From assembly GCA_023678885.1 (NCBI GenBank), contig CM042998.1:1181820-1245819 (forward strand): DNA of 64,000 nt, given 5' to 3'. Below are positions 35,894-47,519 of this stretch, one piece after another. The position numbers and the translations under genes were made by a program. The DNA comes from Pogostemon cablin (taxonomy: Eukaryota; Streptophyta; Magnoliopsida; Lamiales; Lamiaceae). Numbering within the stretch: position 1 is the first letter of the stretch; every line of letters begins with the position of its first letter. Below the pieces are notes generated by a model that was given only the letters and a program-made list of their open reading frames with translations, had not been told where the DNA came from and did not search any database.

Positions 35894-36195
35894 CTCCCTC
35901 CGTCTCAACAAGTATTTCACGTATTGGTGTGCGCGGAGTTTAAGAAAATCTTGTATTTTTATGTATAAAGTAAGAAAGATAATATATATTTTAGTTGATT
36001 TAATGAAAAAGGTGTGTAAAGTTGTTGGAAGGTGTGTAAAGTTGTTGGGAGATGTGAAAAAATAAGTATTATATTGGGATGTGTAAAAAATGTGTATTGT
36101 TATAATGTATTTTTTTACCAAATTTAGTAAAAGTAAAATGTGAAATACGAACAGATGAAAAAGGAAAGTGTGAAATATTTTGGGGACGGAGGGAG
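35894..36195. mobile_element. Stowaway-type MITE
   Basis: The ends CTCCCTCCGTCTC and GGGGACGGAGGGAG are each flanked by TA. The phrase AAGGTGTGTAAAGTTGTTGG is repeated in tandem inside. The element is 302 bp. Confidence 0.85.
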
Positions 36196-36547
36196 TATAT
36201 AATTTCTCATTAATTTAAATTAAAATTAATTAAAAGTAGAAACATTAAAGTACCATAAAAATATTATATTTTTTAATTTATGTTTAACTGTGTAACTGTT
36301 TAATTTATATATTTGTATTATGATTAAAACATTATTAATCATGCATGTTTTATATTAAATAATCCTATAATTAAAATGCAAAATAATATAAAAATATGAC
36401 AAATTATCATGTACAGAATGCACCACAACGACAAAGAAACGCTTGCGCCACTCACTCTCACTACCTGTCACACCACTCGTTTCCCGCTCTCGCTACCTTC
36501 TTGTGCCGCCGTCTCTATCAATCAAACAACGTAGTAGATAGAGAGTC
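36196..36547. other. Flank of the copia insertion, no gene recognised
   Basis: Bases 36400-36540 are less AT-rich than their surroundings but have no recognisable protein. The last five bases, GAGTC (36543-36547), are the left target duplication of the copia element. Confidence 0.5.
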
Positions 36548-36721
36548 TATGATAGGAATTATCGGATCATTATCAACTGTGATAACTTGTGTATATCATT
36601 ATATATACAATTGAGAGATTACAAGATCTCCATAAATGACGGAGAGAATAAATCAACATCATAAATACAAAGATATACAATATCTACATACAAAAAAAAT
36701 CCTCAACTATTTCCCTTATTA
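36548..36721 (-). repeat. 3' LTR of the copia element
   Basis: 174 bp. In element orientation it starts TAATAAGGGAAATAG and ends CCTATCATA, i.e. TA...TA rather than the usual TG...CA. It follows the polypurine tract GACAGGGGG. Confidence 0.85.
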
Positions 36722-38450
36722 CCCCCTGTCAAGCGCTGCGTGGGGTGTAAGCTAACGCAAAGCTTGGTGCGCAAGAACTCAAAAGCTGGTTGCGGTAATG
36801 CCTTAGTAAAAATATCCGCTAGTTGAAGATGAGAATGAACAAACTCAGTACGCAACCTGCCTGAAGAAATCAGCTTACGAATAAAATGACAATCAATATC
36901 AATGTGCTTTGCACGCTTGTGGGCGACCGGATTCTGACTCAAAAATATCGCACTCTTGTTGTCACAGAGAAGTGTCGCGGGAGTCTTGGGTGACTGATGG
37001 AGCTCCCCTAGTAGATTAATCAACCAAATAATTTATGAGCCAGCGTTAGCTAAAGCTCTGTATTCTGACTCACAGCTGGAACGAGCAACAGTCGGTTGCT
37101 TTTTAGCACTCCAAGAAACAAGATTGCCCCAAAAAAATGGAATAGCCGTAAGTGGAGCGACGGGTCTCCAAACATTTCGCCCAATCTGCATCAGAATATC
37201 CCACAATGGTCTTTTCAGGATGATGAGTAAAGTTAAGACCATAATGAATTGTACCCTTCACATAGCGAAGGATACGCTTCACAGCAGCAAAGTGATCGCC
37301 AGTAGGAGAGTGAAGGAACTGGCTGACAGTGTTAACAGCGTAGGAGAGATCAGGTCTGGTGAACGTAAGATATTGCAAAGCACCAACCAAGGAACGATAA
37401 AGAGTTGGGTCACCAAACACGGACCCCGAACTCTGCAAAGAACTCCGTGCAGCAAGCGGAGTAGAAACAGGCTTGCATTCAAGCATAGAGGCACGCTCCA
37501 AAATATCGTGAGCATATTTTGTTTGACCAACAAAAATGCCATCAGAAGTATAAGACACCTCTAGCCCCAAAAAATATGTCAACTTGCCAAGATCTTTAAT
37601 AGCAAACTCAGCATGAAATCCCAGACCCAACAAATAAGTGCTGAACCGCTGAAACCAGACCAAAGGAGCTTGCCGCAGGCCATATAGGGCTTTTTTGAGC
37701 CGGCACACATGAGTCGGATTACGAGAATCAACAAAGCCAGGAGGCTGGGCCATATAAACCGGCTTTGTCAGAATCCCATTTAAAAAGGCATTCTTGACAT
37801 CCAACTGGTGTAAAGGCCATTGATGATGAACAGCGAGAGCTAGAATAAGACGAACAGTGGTGGCCTTAACAACCGGACTGAAGGTATGATGAAAATCCGA
37901 GCCAGGAATCTGAGTGAACCCCTGAGCAACTAAGCGAGCCTTATACCGTTCAATGGAACCATCAGAGCAGTACTTCGTGCGAAACACCCACTTTGAACCA
38001 ACAACGTTCACACCCTTGGGCGGAGCAACCAAGTCCCACTTCTTATTAAGCGAAAGAGCGTCAATCTCCTCTCGCATAGCAGACATCCAATGAGGGTACT
38101 TAGAGGCTGATTTGAAACCACGAGGCTCAGCAGCTGCAGTGGTAAGAGAGCCTAGTAGAGCAGTGTAAGTCAAGTCAACAGGATACCTAGGCTTGAATAT
38201 GCCAGCCTTAGAACGTGTCACCATAGTGTGACCGAACGCATGTGGTGCCGGCCGTGGAGGCGGTGGGGGCGGCACTGGTGGAGCCGCACCCGCCGGAGAT
38301 GGAGAACCTGCAGGAGCTGCCAGCGGTGATGACCGATCTGGGAAAGCCGGAGCCGGCGTCGGGTGAGCCGGACCATGCAGCTCGTCCAGGATAGGAGCAG
38401 GAGGACCATCAACCAACTCTTGGTCCACACAGAGGCGATGGACGTGGCAT
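36703..38450 (-). pseudogene. Copia reverse transcriptase and RNase H, disrupted
   Basis: Homology starts near KYPHWMSAMREEIDALSLNK and includes KARLVAQGF, FSPVVKATTVRLILALA, QLDVKNAFLNG and KALYGLRQAP. At about 37610 the reading jumps from LLGLGFH straight to AEFAIKDLGKLTYFLGLEV. Copia RTs normally have some 45-50 more residues here, including the catalytic YVDD motif, so the polymerase is dead. The RNase H part begins around GYSDADW. The frame is lost in a T-run near 37130 and then hits a TAA at 37033-37035, after which ELHQSPKTPATLLCDNKSAI and KHIDIDCHFIR are readable. Confidence 0.88.
36722..36730 (-). other. Polypurine tract of the copia element
   Basis: In element orientation the sequence GACAGGGGG directly abuts the 3' LTR, the position of the plus-strand primer in LTR retrotransposons. 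Confidence 0.65.
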
Positions 38451-39510
38451 ACCTACCTCAACTGTGGTGGGAAAAATAGAATCAAGAAAACTGGAAATAG
38501 GCAAGTTCTGCGCTGACGGAGGAGCATTCCCAGCAAAGGAAAAACCCGCTCATCAAACTGAGCATGACGGGTAATATAAACGCGTGCGGAAGTAGGATCG
38601 AGGCACCGAAAACCCTTATGAGTACTGCTGTAGCCCAAAAAAATGCAGGGACTACTACCAGGGGAGAGTTTATGTGCAGCATAGTCTCTAAGAAATGGAA
38701 AAACCCTGCAACCAAATGGCTTGAAAACAGAGTAATCCGGAACACTATGAAATAACATCTCATACGGAGATTTATTATCCAAAACAGAGGACGGCAACCG
38801 ATTGATAACATAAACTGCAGTAGCAAAGGCATAAAACCATAAAGATGCTGGACCACCACAATGAAACAACATAGAAAGACCAGTCTCAGTAATGTGCTTG
38901 TGCTTGCGTTCAGCTCTACCATTTTGCTGAGGAGTATAAGGACAAGACATCCTATGTAGAATACCATGGCTTTGCATAAAAGAAGCAACACGCTTATTAA
39001 CAAATTCAGTCCCCCCATCTGATTGAAAAACCTTAATACCTCTGGAAAATTGGGTGCACACAAATGCATGAAACAGAAGCAGAACATCATAAAAATCAGA
39101 CTTGGCACATAAAGGATAAATCCATGAAAACCGTGAATAATCATCAACAAACACAACATAATAACGTAAACCAGTGGTAGAGGTAATAGGGGCCGGTCCC
39201 CATAAATCACAGTGTACTAAATCAAGAACAGAAGTAGCACGTTTCTCATTCAAGGTAAAAGGAAATCTCTTGCTCTTGGCAAGCTGACAAGAAGAGCAAA
39301 CAGTAGGGTCCGGTAAAATAGAAGTAACAGTCAGGTGGCCTAATTTATGTAGTAAAGAAATGGCACTAGGAGAAACATGTCCTAGGCGCAAATGCCACAA
39401 ACTAAAACTAGCACGCAAAGTCTTCTGATGAAGCGAAGCAATCAAAGCCGCACTCCCACTCTCCAGAACATACAACCCATTATCACAAAGACCCTGAGCC
39501 AGAACTGTTT
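38436..39510 (-). pseudogene. Copia integrase region, disrupted
   Basis: The zinc-binding HHCC domain (WHLRLGHVS ... CSSCQLAKS) and the catalytic core acids are visible: LVHCDLWGP, VFQSDGGTEF and PQQNGRAERKHKH. The core is therefore intact as sequence. It is separated from the protease by a 1-bp loss in an A-run near 39510. Near 38536 the frame shifts again and returns near 38435, giving a stop at 38453-38455 in between. Confidence 0.88.
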
Positions 39511-39960
39511 TGTCAATCGGTTCTGAATAGCAAAGGACTTGTCAGAAAACACAACATCAACATCGCAGTCATGAGTCAATTTACTAATTAACAATAAATT
39601 CTTAATGAGACCAGACACAACCAAAATATCCAACAGATTAATATGAGGAGATAAATGACCAGTACCAATATGCGATATAGTTAAAGAATTTCCATTTCCA
39701 ATAGTTACTAAACCTTTACCAGAATACGGCTCAAAGGAGTCCAATTGCGTAAACCCAGGAGTCATGTGCGCCGAGGCCCCACTATCCACAAACCAATCCG
39801 AGCTGGAGCCTGGCGACGTGACGTTGCACGCCGCATTGAAGGCTTGTGAGAGGTCAGCGGTGTGCGTGGCTGCAGGAGAGGCCGAGCGTCCACGAGCTGC
39901 AACCTGAAGCTCCAAGAAACGGGGGCACTTGTCGGCGAAGTGCTCCCCACGGCATAGTTG
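39442..39960 (-). pseudogene. Copia nucleocapsid knuckle and aspartic protease region
   Basis: Downstream of gag in the same frame is a zinc knuckle of the form C-x2-C-x3-H-x4-C (CQLCRGEHFADKC), one residue shorter between the second Cys and the His than the usual CCHC box. The protease motif DWFVDSGASAHMTP follows, with its catalytic DSGA present. The frame ends early because of the 1-bp loss near 39510. Confidence 0.83.
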
Positions 39961-40062
39961 ACACCTGGGAGTGAACGGACGACGGCCACCCGAGCCTCCA
40001 CGTCCGGAACCGCCTGAGCGACCTCCGCGGCCCTGCTGACCTGAACCACCGGAGCCGCCACG

Positions 40063-40770
40063 CTACTGTCCAGATCCTCCGGAGGCACGACGGTCATCAC
40101 CGCGGGCATCAGCAACGAAGACAGCAGGAGACACCGCCGGAGATTGTTCCATCGAGTGAGTCATCATGTCAAATTGAACCGCTTGATGGAGCAAGTCTCG
40201 GAACATGGGGACAGGCTGCATTGCCATCCGGGTATCTGCGAAGTTGGCAAACGACGAACCGAGTCCCAGGAGAAACCAGTGGCTTTTGTCGCCCTCCTCC
40301 ACCGGCTTCTGGATAGCGGCTAGTTGGTCGCACAGTTGCTTGAACCGGCGGCCATACTCAGCAACGGAGAGATCATTGCGACGAATAGAGAGCAATTCCT
40401 CGCGAAGCTGATTGGCACGCGACGTCGAGGCATGAGCGAAGGCAGATTCTAGGGCACGCCATGCGGATAGGGACGAAGAACAATCTAAGACCTCCGCCAT
40501 GGCTTTGGGTTCCAGGGTAGCGAAGAGGACGCCGAGAAGGCGTTGGTCGCGCAAGAACCAGGCTGTGTATGCCGGATTCGGCGACTCTTCGCCGGTGGGA
40601 GAGGGTAGAATCTTCGAAGGAGAGGGGGAAGATCCGTCGAGAAGGTCCATCATCTCGAAGGTTGTCGCCATCGAGATGAACTGCCGCTTCCACATAAAGT
40701 AGGTAGTGGTGGAAAGCTTTATCTGAACAATGTTGATCATTGCCGTGGTTTGAGAAGAAGGGGTGGCCAT
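40063..40770 (-). pseudogene. Copia gag N-terminal part
   Basis: A 235-codon frame starts MATPSSQTTAMINIVQIKLS about 55 bp inside the primer site. It has UBN2/gag-type features (YFMWKRQFISM, AWRALESAF, LREELLSIR, YGRRFKQLCDQLA). It ends at an in-frame TAG (40063-40065) within a Gly/Arg-rich linker just before the zinc knuckle. The same frame stays open beyond the TAG, so a nonsense mutation, rather than a natural end of gag, is likely. Confidence 0.88.
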
Positions 40771-40825
40771 GAAGAAACCGTGAAGAAAAGAGAAAGAAGG
40801 AAGAGAAATGTTAGGGTTTTCGATC

Positions 40826-40837
40826 AGGCTGATATCA
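40826..40837 (-). other. Primer-binding site of the copia element
   Basis: Directly inside the 5' LTR the minus strand reads TGATATCAGCCT. Plant copia elements usually have TGGTATCAGAGC, complementary to initiator tRNA-Met. The first nine bases match with one change. Confidence 0.7.
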
Positions 40838-41013
40838 TATGACAGGAATTATCGGATCATCACCAACTGTGATGACTTGTGTATATCATTATATATACAA
40901 TTGAGAGATTACAAGATCTCTATAAATTATGGAGAGAATAAATCAACACCATAAATACAAAAATATACAATATCTACATACAAAAAAATATTCTCTAACT
41001 ATTTCCCTTAATA
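40838..41013 (-). repeat. 5' LTR of the copia element
   Basis: 176 bp. In element orientation it starts TATTAAGGGAAATAG and ends CCTGTCATA, matching the 3' LTR at about nine positions in ten. It is followed outside by GAGTC, the right target duplication. Confidence 0.85.
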
Positions 41014-41258
41014 GAGTCCTTTCTTTTCCCTTCGGTTGAGAAATGACAGCGTCATTAAAGGAGATTCCAGCATTTTCTATCGGTGAATTTTTAATACATA
41101 TAAGTGGATCACCTATATTTTTTAAATAAAAAGATATAGATGGTTCAACCATATTTATTGTTAACTTAATATCAACATCATAGATATAATGATTGTTACT
41201 ATTGGTGGCTCACAAATTTTTATTAAGTGAAAAAAATCGACCGGTTAACTAATATCTA

Positions 41259-41476
41259 CTCCCCTCGTCTTCGTCCCTTCCAAAAAGATGGATTTGCTTT
41301 TTGCACGTAAATTAAGGAGTATTATTATTTTATGTAAAGTGTATAGGTGTATTAAAGAGATGTGATGGATAGTGGTGGGTCATTGGTGGACCATTTTTAC
41401 TAAAAGAGAAAAATGCACAATTTGGATGAGACGTCCAATATAGTAAAATGATGCTATTTACGTGGGACGGAGAGAA
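41259..41476. mobile_element. Stowaway-type MITE, partly decayed
   Basis: Left end CTCCCCTCGTCTTCGTCCC after TA. Right end GTGGGACGGAGAGAATA. The right boundary is approximate. Confidence 0.65.
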
Positions 41477-42777
41477 TATTTAAGAAACATATAATATCAT
41501 CTTGATTTATATTGGTGGAAATACTAAATAGATTCATAAATATCTATTTTTGAATTTCTTGTAGTGGTGAGACAGTCTTGACTCTTGTACCCGCGTCTGG
41601 TATTGTAGTATTTCACATGGGACCATACTCTTCCCTATTGTATAACTAATCGAGTGGCTATGCTACATTAATATAGATAAAGTCATGAGAATGTAGAAAA
41701 TCATGTTTGGGCAGTTAATGATAACAAACTCACTCAGAAGATATATGAACGTGCAATTTGGAAAGTCATAAGAGCACGAAATTATGAGCGCATGTTTAGA
41801 GGTATTAGGGGAGAGAAATGAGAATTAAAGGGTATTGACTTCCATGGTTAGGGATAATGAGAATTCAAATCCCTCAATCATTTCTCTTGATTCAATGTAT
41901 ACACTCACCTCTTCAATCACTTTCATTCTCATTACCATTATCCTCATTAATAATTCACATTATCATTGTCATTTCGGAATTTGAACCAATCGGCTCCTTA
42001 ATTTCAATTCACCGTAACCTGGACAGTTGATTAATTAATAATTTAATTTGTTTAGATTAGATATAGTTAGATATAAGTGTACGAATAGTATAGACTAGAC
42101 AAAATGATATCATGCGATGGCACTACAATTTACTATTGAAAAAGTCTTTAGTAAAACGGCAATTCTATGAGATGGATCGATCCAATGTTAAAGTATGTTT
42201 ATTATACATGTAAAATATGTTAATTCGTAGTTAAAATATACTCTTTTAAAATATGATGAATAATAAATTAAAGTATGTTTTTAAAGTGTGAAGGGTGATA
42301 TTACGAACAAATAAAGAAAACATTTGAGTTTCGATTATTAGCCATTTGTGCTGACTAAGTTAAGATGGTGTTTCAACCAAACAATTGCCAAGTTGGGTTG
42401 ATGTATAAATTATAAAATGAAAGTTGTGTACTGCAGTCGTACACGTACTAAGTGAGACTACCAACAATCCCAAATTGTGAAGATTTTGAAAAAAAATCAT
42501 AATATAATTAAGGGGTAAGCCGTCCCTGTTTAACCGATAAACAATGATATCTTTTATAAAAAAGAATTGATATGAAAAATGACGAGGCTATTATAAATTA
42601 CTTCATTAACAATTTATAATATAAATAAAAATAATGATATTTAAAAAAAATTATAACATGGTTATAACTAATTTGGAAGCATAAATTAAACTTACTGTTA
42701 TACGATTTTACACATGTGCCACTATATTTAAAGATTCCTAAATTAATCATACAACGTCGTAAAATAAATTTATTTAT
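41477..42777. other. Intergenic DNA, nothing recognised
   Basis: No coding frame or bounded repeat is visible. The stretch is AT-rich with short simple runs. Confidence 0.5.
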
Positions 42778-42787
42778 ATTTTAAAAG

Positions 42788-43116
42788 AGTGTATATTGGG
42801 TGCACTCGGGTGCAAGAGTGCACCCATATATGTATGACTTTTTATTTTATTTTGTATACATGTTATTTTATTTTGTATACGTGTTTTGTAATAATTGTAT
42901 ATCTTTTTTACATTAAATTTTTCATTAAAAAGTTAACATCCATAGTGTATAACATATTTTTTAATAATTGTATATTTTTTACACTTAATTTTTCATTAAA
43001 AAAACTAACAATTAAATTGTATATATTTTTACTCTTAATTGTATATCTTTTTGTATATATTTGTATATGGGTGCACCATATCTTAGGTTGCACCCGAGTG
43101 CACACTATAATTAGCC
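42788..43116. mobile_element. Short Mutator-like element with 10-bp target duplication
   Basis: Exact 10-bp direct repeats ATTTTAAAAG flank the 329-bp element (42778-42787, 43117-43126). Just inside each end is an inverted GTGCACTCGGGTGCAA, 16 bp perfect. Adjacent GTGCACCC words are also inverted. The interior is AT-rich and non-coding. Target size and structure favour a Mutator-type MITE, though the extreme ends match poorly. Confidence 0.7.
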
Positions 43117-43270
43117 ATTTTAAAAGGCTCTTCAAATATTAAAAATTTGAGCTCGTGAGTCCGTTATACGGATAAATCCAAAATTTATTGAAATTACAAG
43201 AAAAATTATAGGAATTATATTTTTTCAATAAAAAATATTACTAATCACATAAAGAATATAAAAAATCATA

Positions 43271-44797
43271 CTCCCTCCATCCCAAGAAATGTTGCACTGT
43301 TAATGTAGACACGAAGTTTAAAAAAATATTTTTTTACCAACTTTATTTAACTTTGGAGGGTAATTTAGTATTTTGATAAGTCGTAATTTTAACATATTAT
43401 TTTAGATGAATTCATATATATTTTTATGTGAGTTGTGATTATTTTATATTAATTACGACTTATTTCTATTTCACACATTATATTTTAATTCTTGTCTAAA
43501 CAGGCTAAAATTGAGAAAAATTGTATAGTCATCACAATTTATTTTGTATGACTGTTACTATTATTTCAATTGCTGGAAATAAAGAGTTGACCAAACAATA
43601 ATAAAAAGAGATTTGATTTGAAGAGAAAAAGGAAACTTACCAGAGGAAGAAAATATACAATGAACTTGGACAACTTAAAAAAGGAAGGTGATCAAGGAAT
43701 TTAATAGAGGATTTAATTTATGATTTTGGTATATATTATCACACACGGATGCAGGGCACGGGCAGATTGGGAACACAGCCATTGGAGGAAGAACACCACC
43801 ATTAGAACATCGATTTTTCTATTTTAATTTTTAATTTAATTTTAATTATGTAATTCGTTTTCTAGTCCGAGGAATGTTAACCTTCATAGAATAATTACTT
43901 GTTTGCTTATGAATTAAATTACCAACTTGATTTATGAATTTATTTTGTGATTGACTTTGATGTTAATCTTGACTTTTCAATTGCTTGTGTAGACTACCCC
44001 TCTCATATGTGATTGATTATTTAATAGCTATTTTACATATTATAATCCGTAATTGTTATAATATTGTGAACCGAGTAGCAAAGTGAGGAAGTACCTCTTG
44101 AAATCACAAAATCTAGGTTGTATGATTCCTAGCTGGTTTTCATAGCCTAGTAGTCATAATATCTAATCTTCATGCATTGTCGAGTTCGAATCCATAGGGT
44201 CACTTGAGAATAGTTTAATCTAGAGTTCGTACCCTAAGTTATTAATCTTAAAGATATTTTGAGTTAATTGGTCGTACCGTTAGCTTAGAGGCTTGAGTTT
44301 ATGAAATTGTTGGTGTTTTAGGAATTTAATACATGTGAATTAGGATACGGGAGAGAATCAAATCCTTGGACTAGGTTTTTAATTTTATTTGTTTATCTTA
44401 TTTTTATATCTTTTGCTATTTTAATTATTTATGTTTTTATATTTATTAGTTGTTAATTCAATCCAAACCTCCCTCCGGTTACTCATTTAAAATCACATTA
44501 ATTCAATTTAAATTCAATTACTCCCTTGAGTTCGACTCGCACTCATCATACTATATTTTAGTGGATTTGTTCGGAAATTTTATAAGTATTATTTTTTGGT
44601 GCCGCCTACAGCACACCATATTTTTAAGTAGTAAATAAATTATAAAGTAAGTTACGAGTGTGAGATGAAAATGATAAATTTGTAATTAAAATGTATTTTT
44701 AGGGTTGAAAATTGATGTGATATTTTCTTTTTTGGGTGATGAAATTAAATGTAAACTGATGAAAATAGAAAGTGTGAAATTTAACTTATGACGGTAA
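43271..44797. mobile_element. Stowaway-type MITE split by a solo LTR
   Basis: The left part (43271-43373) begins CTCCCTCCATCCCAAGAAA after TA and matches the interior of the copies at 14210 and 15047. The sequence resumes after 44618 with TTTTTAAGTAGTAAATAAAT and TGAAATTAAATGTAAACTGA. The right terminus is decayed (GTGAAATTTAACTTATGACGG) and its end is approximate. Confidence 0.7.
43374..44618. mobile_element. Solo LTR inserted in a Stowaway MITE
   Basis: The 1245-bp block starts TGATAAGTCGTAATTTTAAC and ends CCTACAGCACACCA, i.e. TG...CA. It is flanked by a 5-bp duplication TATTT (43369-43373, 44619-44623). There are no retroviral-type coding domains inside. The TGATAAGTCGTAATTTT start is reminiscent of Tat/Ogre-type gypsy LTRs, which is an inference. 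Recombination between two LTRs would leave this structure. Confidence 0.8.
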
Positions 44798-45203
44798 TTC
44801 ACCCGTACCAACCTAGTCACAAGCCACAATGGACCCCGGTAGCCAACCCATAAAGGATTTGAAAAACCTCTAACATTCGCGAAGTTGGTTCTCGACGTGT
44901 TCGATTTCTTCTCCAAGTTGAGCAAGTTTCAAAGTTCTCCTATTTATAGAAAACTATAGACTTAAAGGCACTGGCTTCAAAAAAGTTATAATTTATTACT
45001 TTAAACAGTAAATTTTCATGAACGTACTAAATACCAATATCAAAGTGTAAGGAATATTTTTTTGTCTAAAAATTTATTTCGCCAATGTTTTTATTTTAGT
45101 ATTTATTTATTTATAATTGTGAAGTGTTGACAGCATTAAGAATCCACAAGCCTAACGAGAGAAAAAGAGGAAACCGTGTTGTTCAAATAAATTCATACTA
45201 TAT

Positions 45204-47513
45204 TGAATGATAAAGATATATTATAATATTTTAGCCCAACTAGATTTTTTTAGAAAGCCCAAAACCTATTTATTTATTTTTATGGCCCAAAAGGCCAGCC
45301 CTATTTTAGCCCAACTAGATTTTTTTTAGAAAGTCCAACTTATTTATTTATTTATTTTGTGGCCCAAAGTTTCTGCCCACTTAAATGGCCTGATATATAA
45401 TTATTAAGGCTAAAGTTATAAAAAAAAAAGGAGAACGGGAGAAGAAAAACAAAAGAGGGGAAAGGAGAGAGTGAAGAGGAGAAACCCTTGTTGATCAAAT
45501 TCCCCCTTACAACCCTCATCCTAGGTGGTTTCTAAGTTGTTTTGAGGTAAGTGGTGTGTGAATTAAGCTTCCTTCTTCCATAATTTTGTAATTTTGTGGG
45601 TTTTTTCTTTTTGGTATGTGGGTAATTCGCAGACTGTTCGAACTGATTTTGACATAGCTATTGCCCTCGAAAGTTTGTAAACTTAATTTCTGTACGTAGC
45701 TGAACTCGTTAGTTTCCGTAGCCACTTGAAACGCCTCAATCCGATTATTCTACAATTAGTTATGATTTTTCTCGTAAACTGCCGCTAGCTGGAAAATTTC
45801 AGAATTTTTATGTCGAATTCAAATTTATTTTCTATCGTTTCGTTTAGTTAACGTATTGAAATGAGTTATGTGGAATTGGGAACTGATGTTAAGGAGTTAC
45901 ATGCCATTTTTATTTAATATCGACTCGTTCGAACTCGATTAGGATTTATTTTTAGCAATGAAAGATGATGTTACCGCTAATAGTTAGTTATATTTGATTT
46001 GTTTTTAATTGTTCATCTCCTTTCTAGGTAAAGAACCATCGACGAAGGGCAAGGGACCAACTTCAGATTCCGGAGAAAGTTAATCACTACCTTGTGAGTT
46101 GATAATTCGGGAACACCTTCTCTTGTAGGAAGTGTGGACCCTCGATAAATGTGCATTTATTTTAGTTTTAGTTAATTGATAAGAAAATTATTCGGTATTG
46201 TGTTATGTGGTAAAGAGTCTGATTGCCTCGATTGCTCTGGTTAGAGTCATGTTAGCCATTTTATGAGTATTATTGATTTTAACTTATGTTGAAGAGCCTT
46301 GCCGGCTCGATATCTGATAGCATTTATTGTGAATTATTTGAGAATTGATTTTTGGTTATTCTTGTGTGCCAATTAAGACTCTAACGTGAGTCGTTATTCA
46401 TCTTATGATGCATATGCATATGTATGCCAGATACCAAGGTTAAGTAGCCCGAATTGGTCACGATTCGAGTGAGTTGGAGCGACATTGATTAAGTAGCCCG
46501 AATTGTCGCGGTTCGGGTGAGTTAGAGTGACAACCAAGTTGCCCGTTGCTTGGTAAACCCGGGTGAGTTAGATCTAATGGGGCACCTGTCCATTTGCCAA
46601 ATACTGATACTCTGGAGGGTGATCGTTAGATGAATCAGTCTATTATAGGTTCAGTCAACGTCACCGGTGTGGGACATGCATGTCATATATGTTTATATGT
46701 TTGATCATTTCAAGTATTCACGTCGATATTGAATTGTGAACTTTAACACTTGGCGTGTTGAGAAAGAATATTAATGTGCATTGTATCTAGAGTAACGGTG
46801 ACGGGCTTGGACTGTCTCTCGACGGAGAGCTCAGTTCGAGGAGGATATTGACTACCCACGCGTCTTTTATGTGATAACATGTTATTTGAACTAATTGTGT
46901 TATTCGTAAATGTGCACTAAGGTTTTTATTTTCATTAATATGTATACTGAGTGAGAAATAGTTATTGTGGGACGAAATATTGGATTTAATGTTATGAACC
47001 GCGAGTGGGAATACATACTTCGTATAAGGGTCGGGGTGACCGACTTGTCACCTCACTGAGCTAGTGGTTTTGCTCACCCCCATCATTCTTTCCTTGTCAG
47101 ACTATTGATATCGTTTTGTTTGGAGGTTTGTCTATCGTTTGCTCGTTATCCAATCAGTATTTTGGGTACTTTCTCTTTTATGTAAATTGATGGATACATT
47201 GGCAAGATTGTATAGTTTATATTTGGTGACCCCCTTGATGTTCTTTTTTGTACTCTCGCGATGTTATATCGTTCATGTATATTTTCTTTAAACTAAGTTA
47301 CATCGTTGTATTTTGTACCTTTGTAAATCCTTATTGATACTTTATGAGATGATGTCCTCGGGTTGTACCCGTTGTTATCAGTTGTTCAGTTCTACAGGTA
47401 CTTGATAGCAAGCCTTACATTTTCTATAAACTTTGTGGAGTGGAGTGCACCCATTCCGCAAAATTTATGGTTAACGTGGCGGTTGTCGTTCTGTCTGGGG
47501 TCGGGGCGTGACA
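45204..47513 (+). mobile_element. Probable solo LTR, gypsy (Tekay/Del-like?)
   Basis: The 2310-bp block starts TGAATGATAAAG and ends GGGGTCGGGGCGTGACA, with TATAT on both sides (45199-45203, 47514-47518). A TATA-like TGATATATAATTA near 45391 is followed by a purine-rich leader-like stretch, as in LTR promoters. Short internal tandem repeats occur: about 75 bp at 45231/45306 (TTAGCCCAACTAGATTTTTT) and 49 bp at 46441/46490 (TAAGTAGCCCGAATTG). No coding domains are present. The target repeat is low-complexity, so the left end is less certain than the right. Confidence 0.6.
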
Positions 47514-47519
47514 TATATA

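Larger units (their letters stand above)
36548..41013 (-). mobile_element. Ty1-copia retrotransposon, Ale/Retrofit-like, complete but defective
   Basis: The 4466-bp element is flanked by a perfect 5-bp duplication GAGTC (36543-36547 and 41014-41018). It has two short LTRs, a primer-binding site, a polypurine tract and the order gag, protease, integrase, reverse transcriptase, RNase H that defines copia, read on the minus strand. Small size and 175-bp LTRs fit the Ale/Retrofit lineage. By eye the LTRs differ at about 15 positions plus a 2-base length difference, so the insertion is not recent. The coding part carries two nonsense codons, several frameshifts and a deletion over the RT active site, so it cannot move on its own. 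Confidence 0.93.

Noticed and set aside
38482..39210. 242-codon minus frame rich in Leu and Phe
   Set aside because: Out-of-frame shadow of the copia integrase region, whose HHCC and DDE motifs are in another frame.
40943..41152. 69-codon minus frame spanning the copia LTR end
   Set aside because: It crosses the LTR/flank boundary at 41013, so it is not one gene. The flank part has no recognised family.
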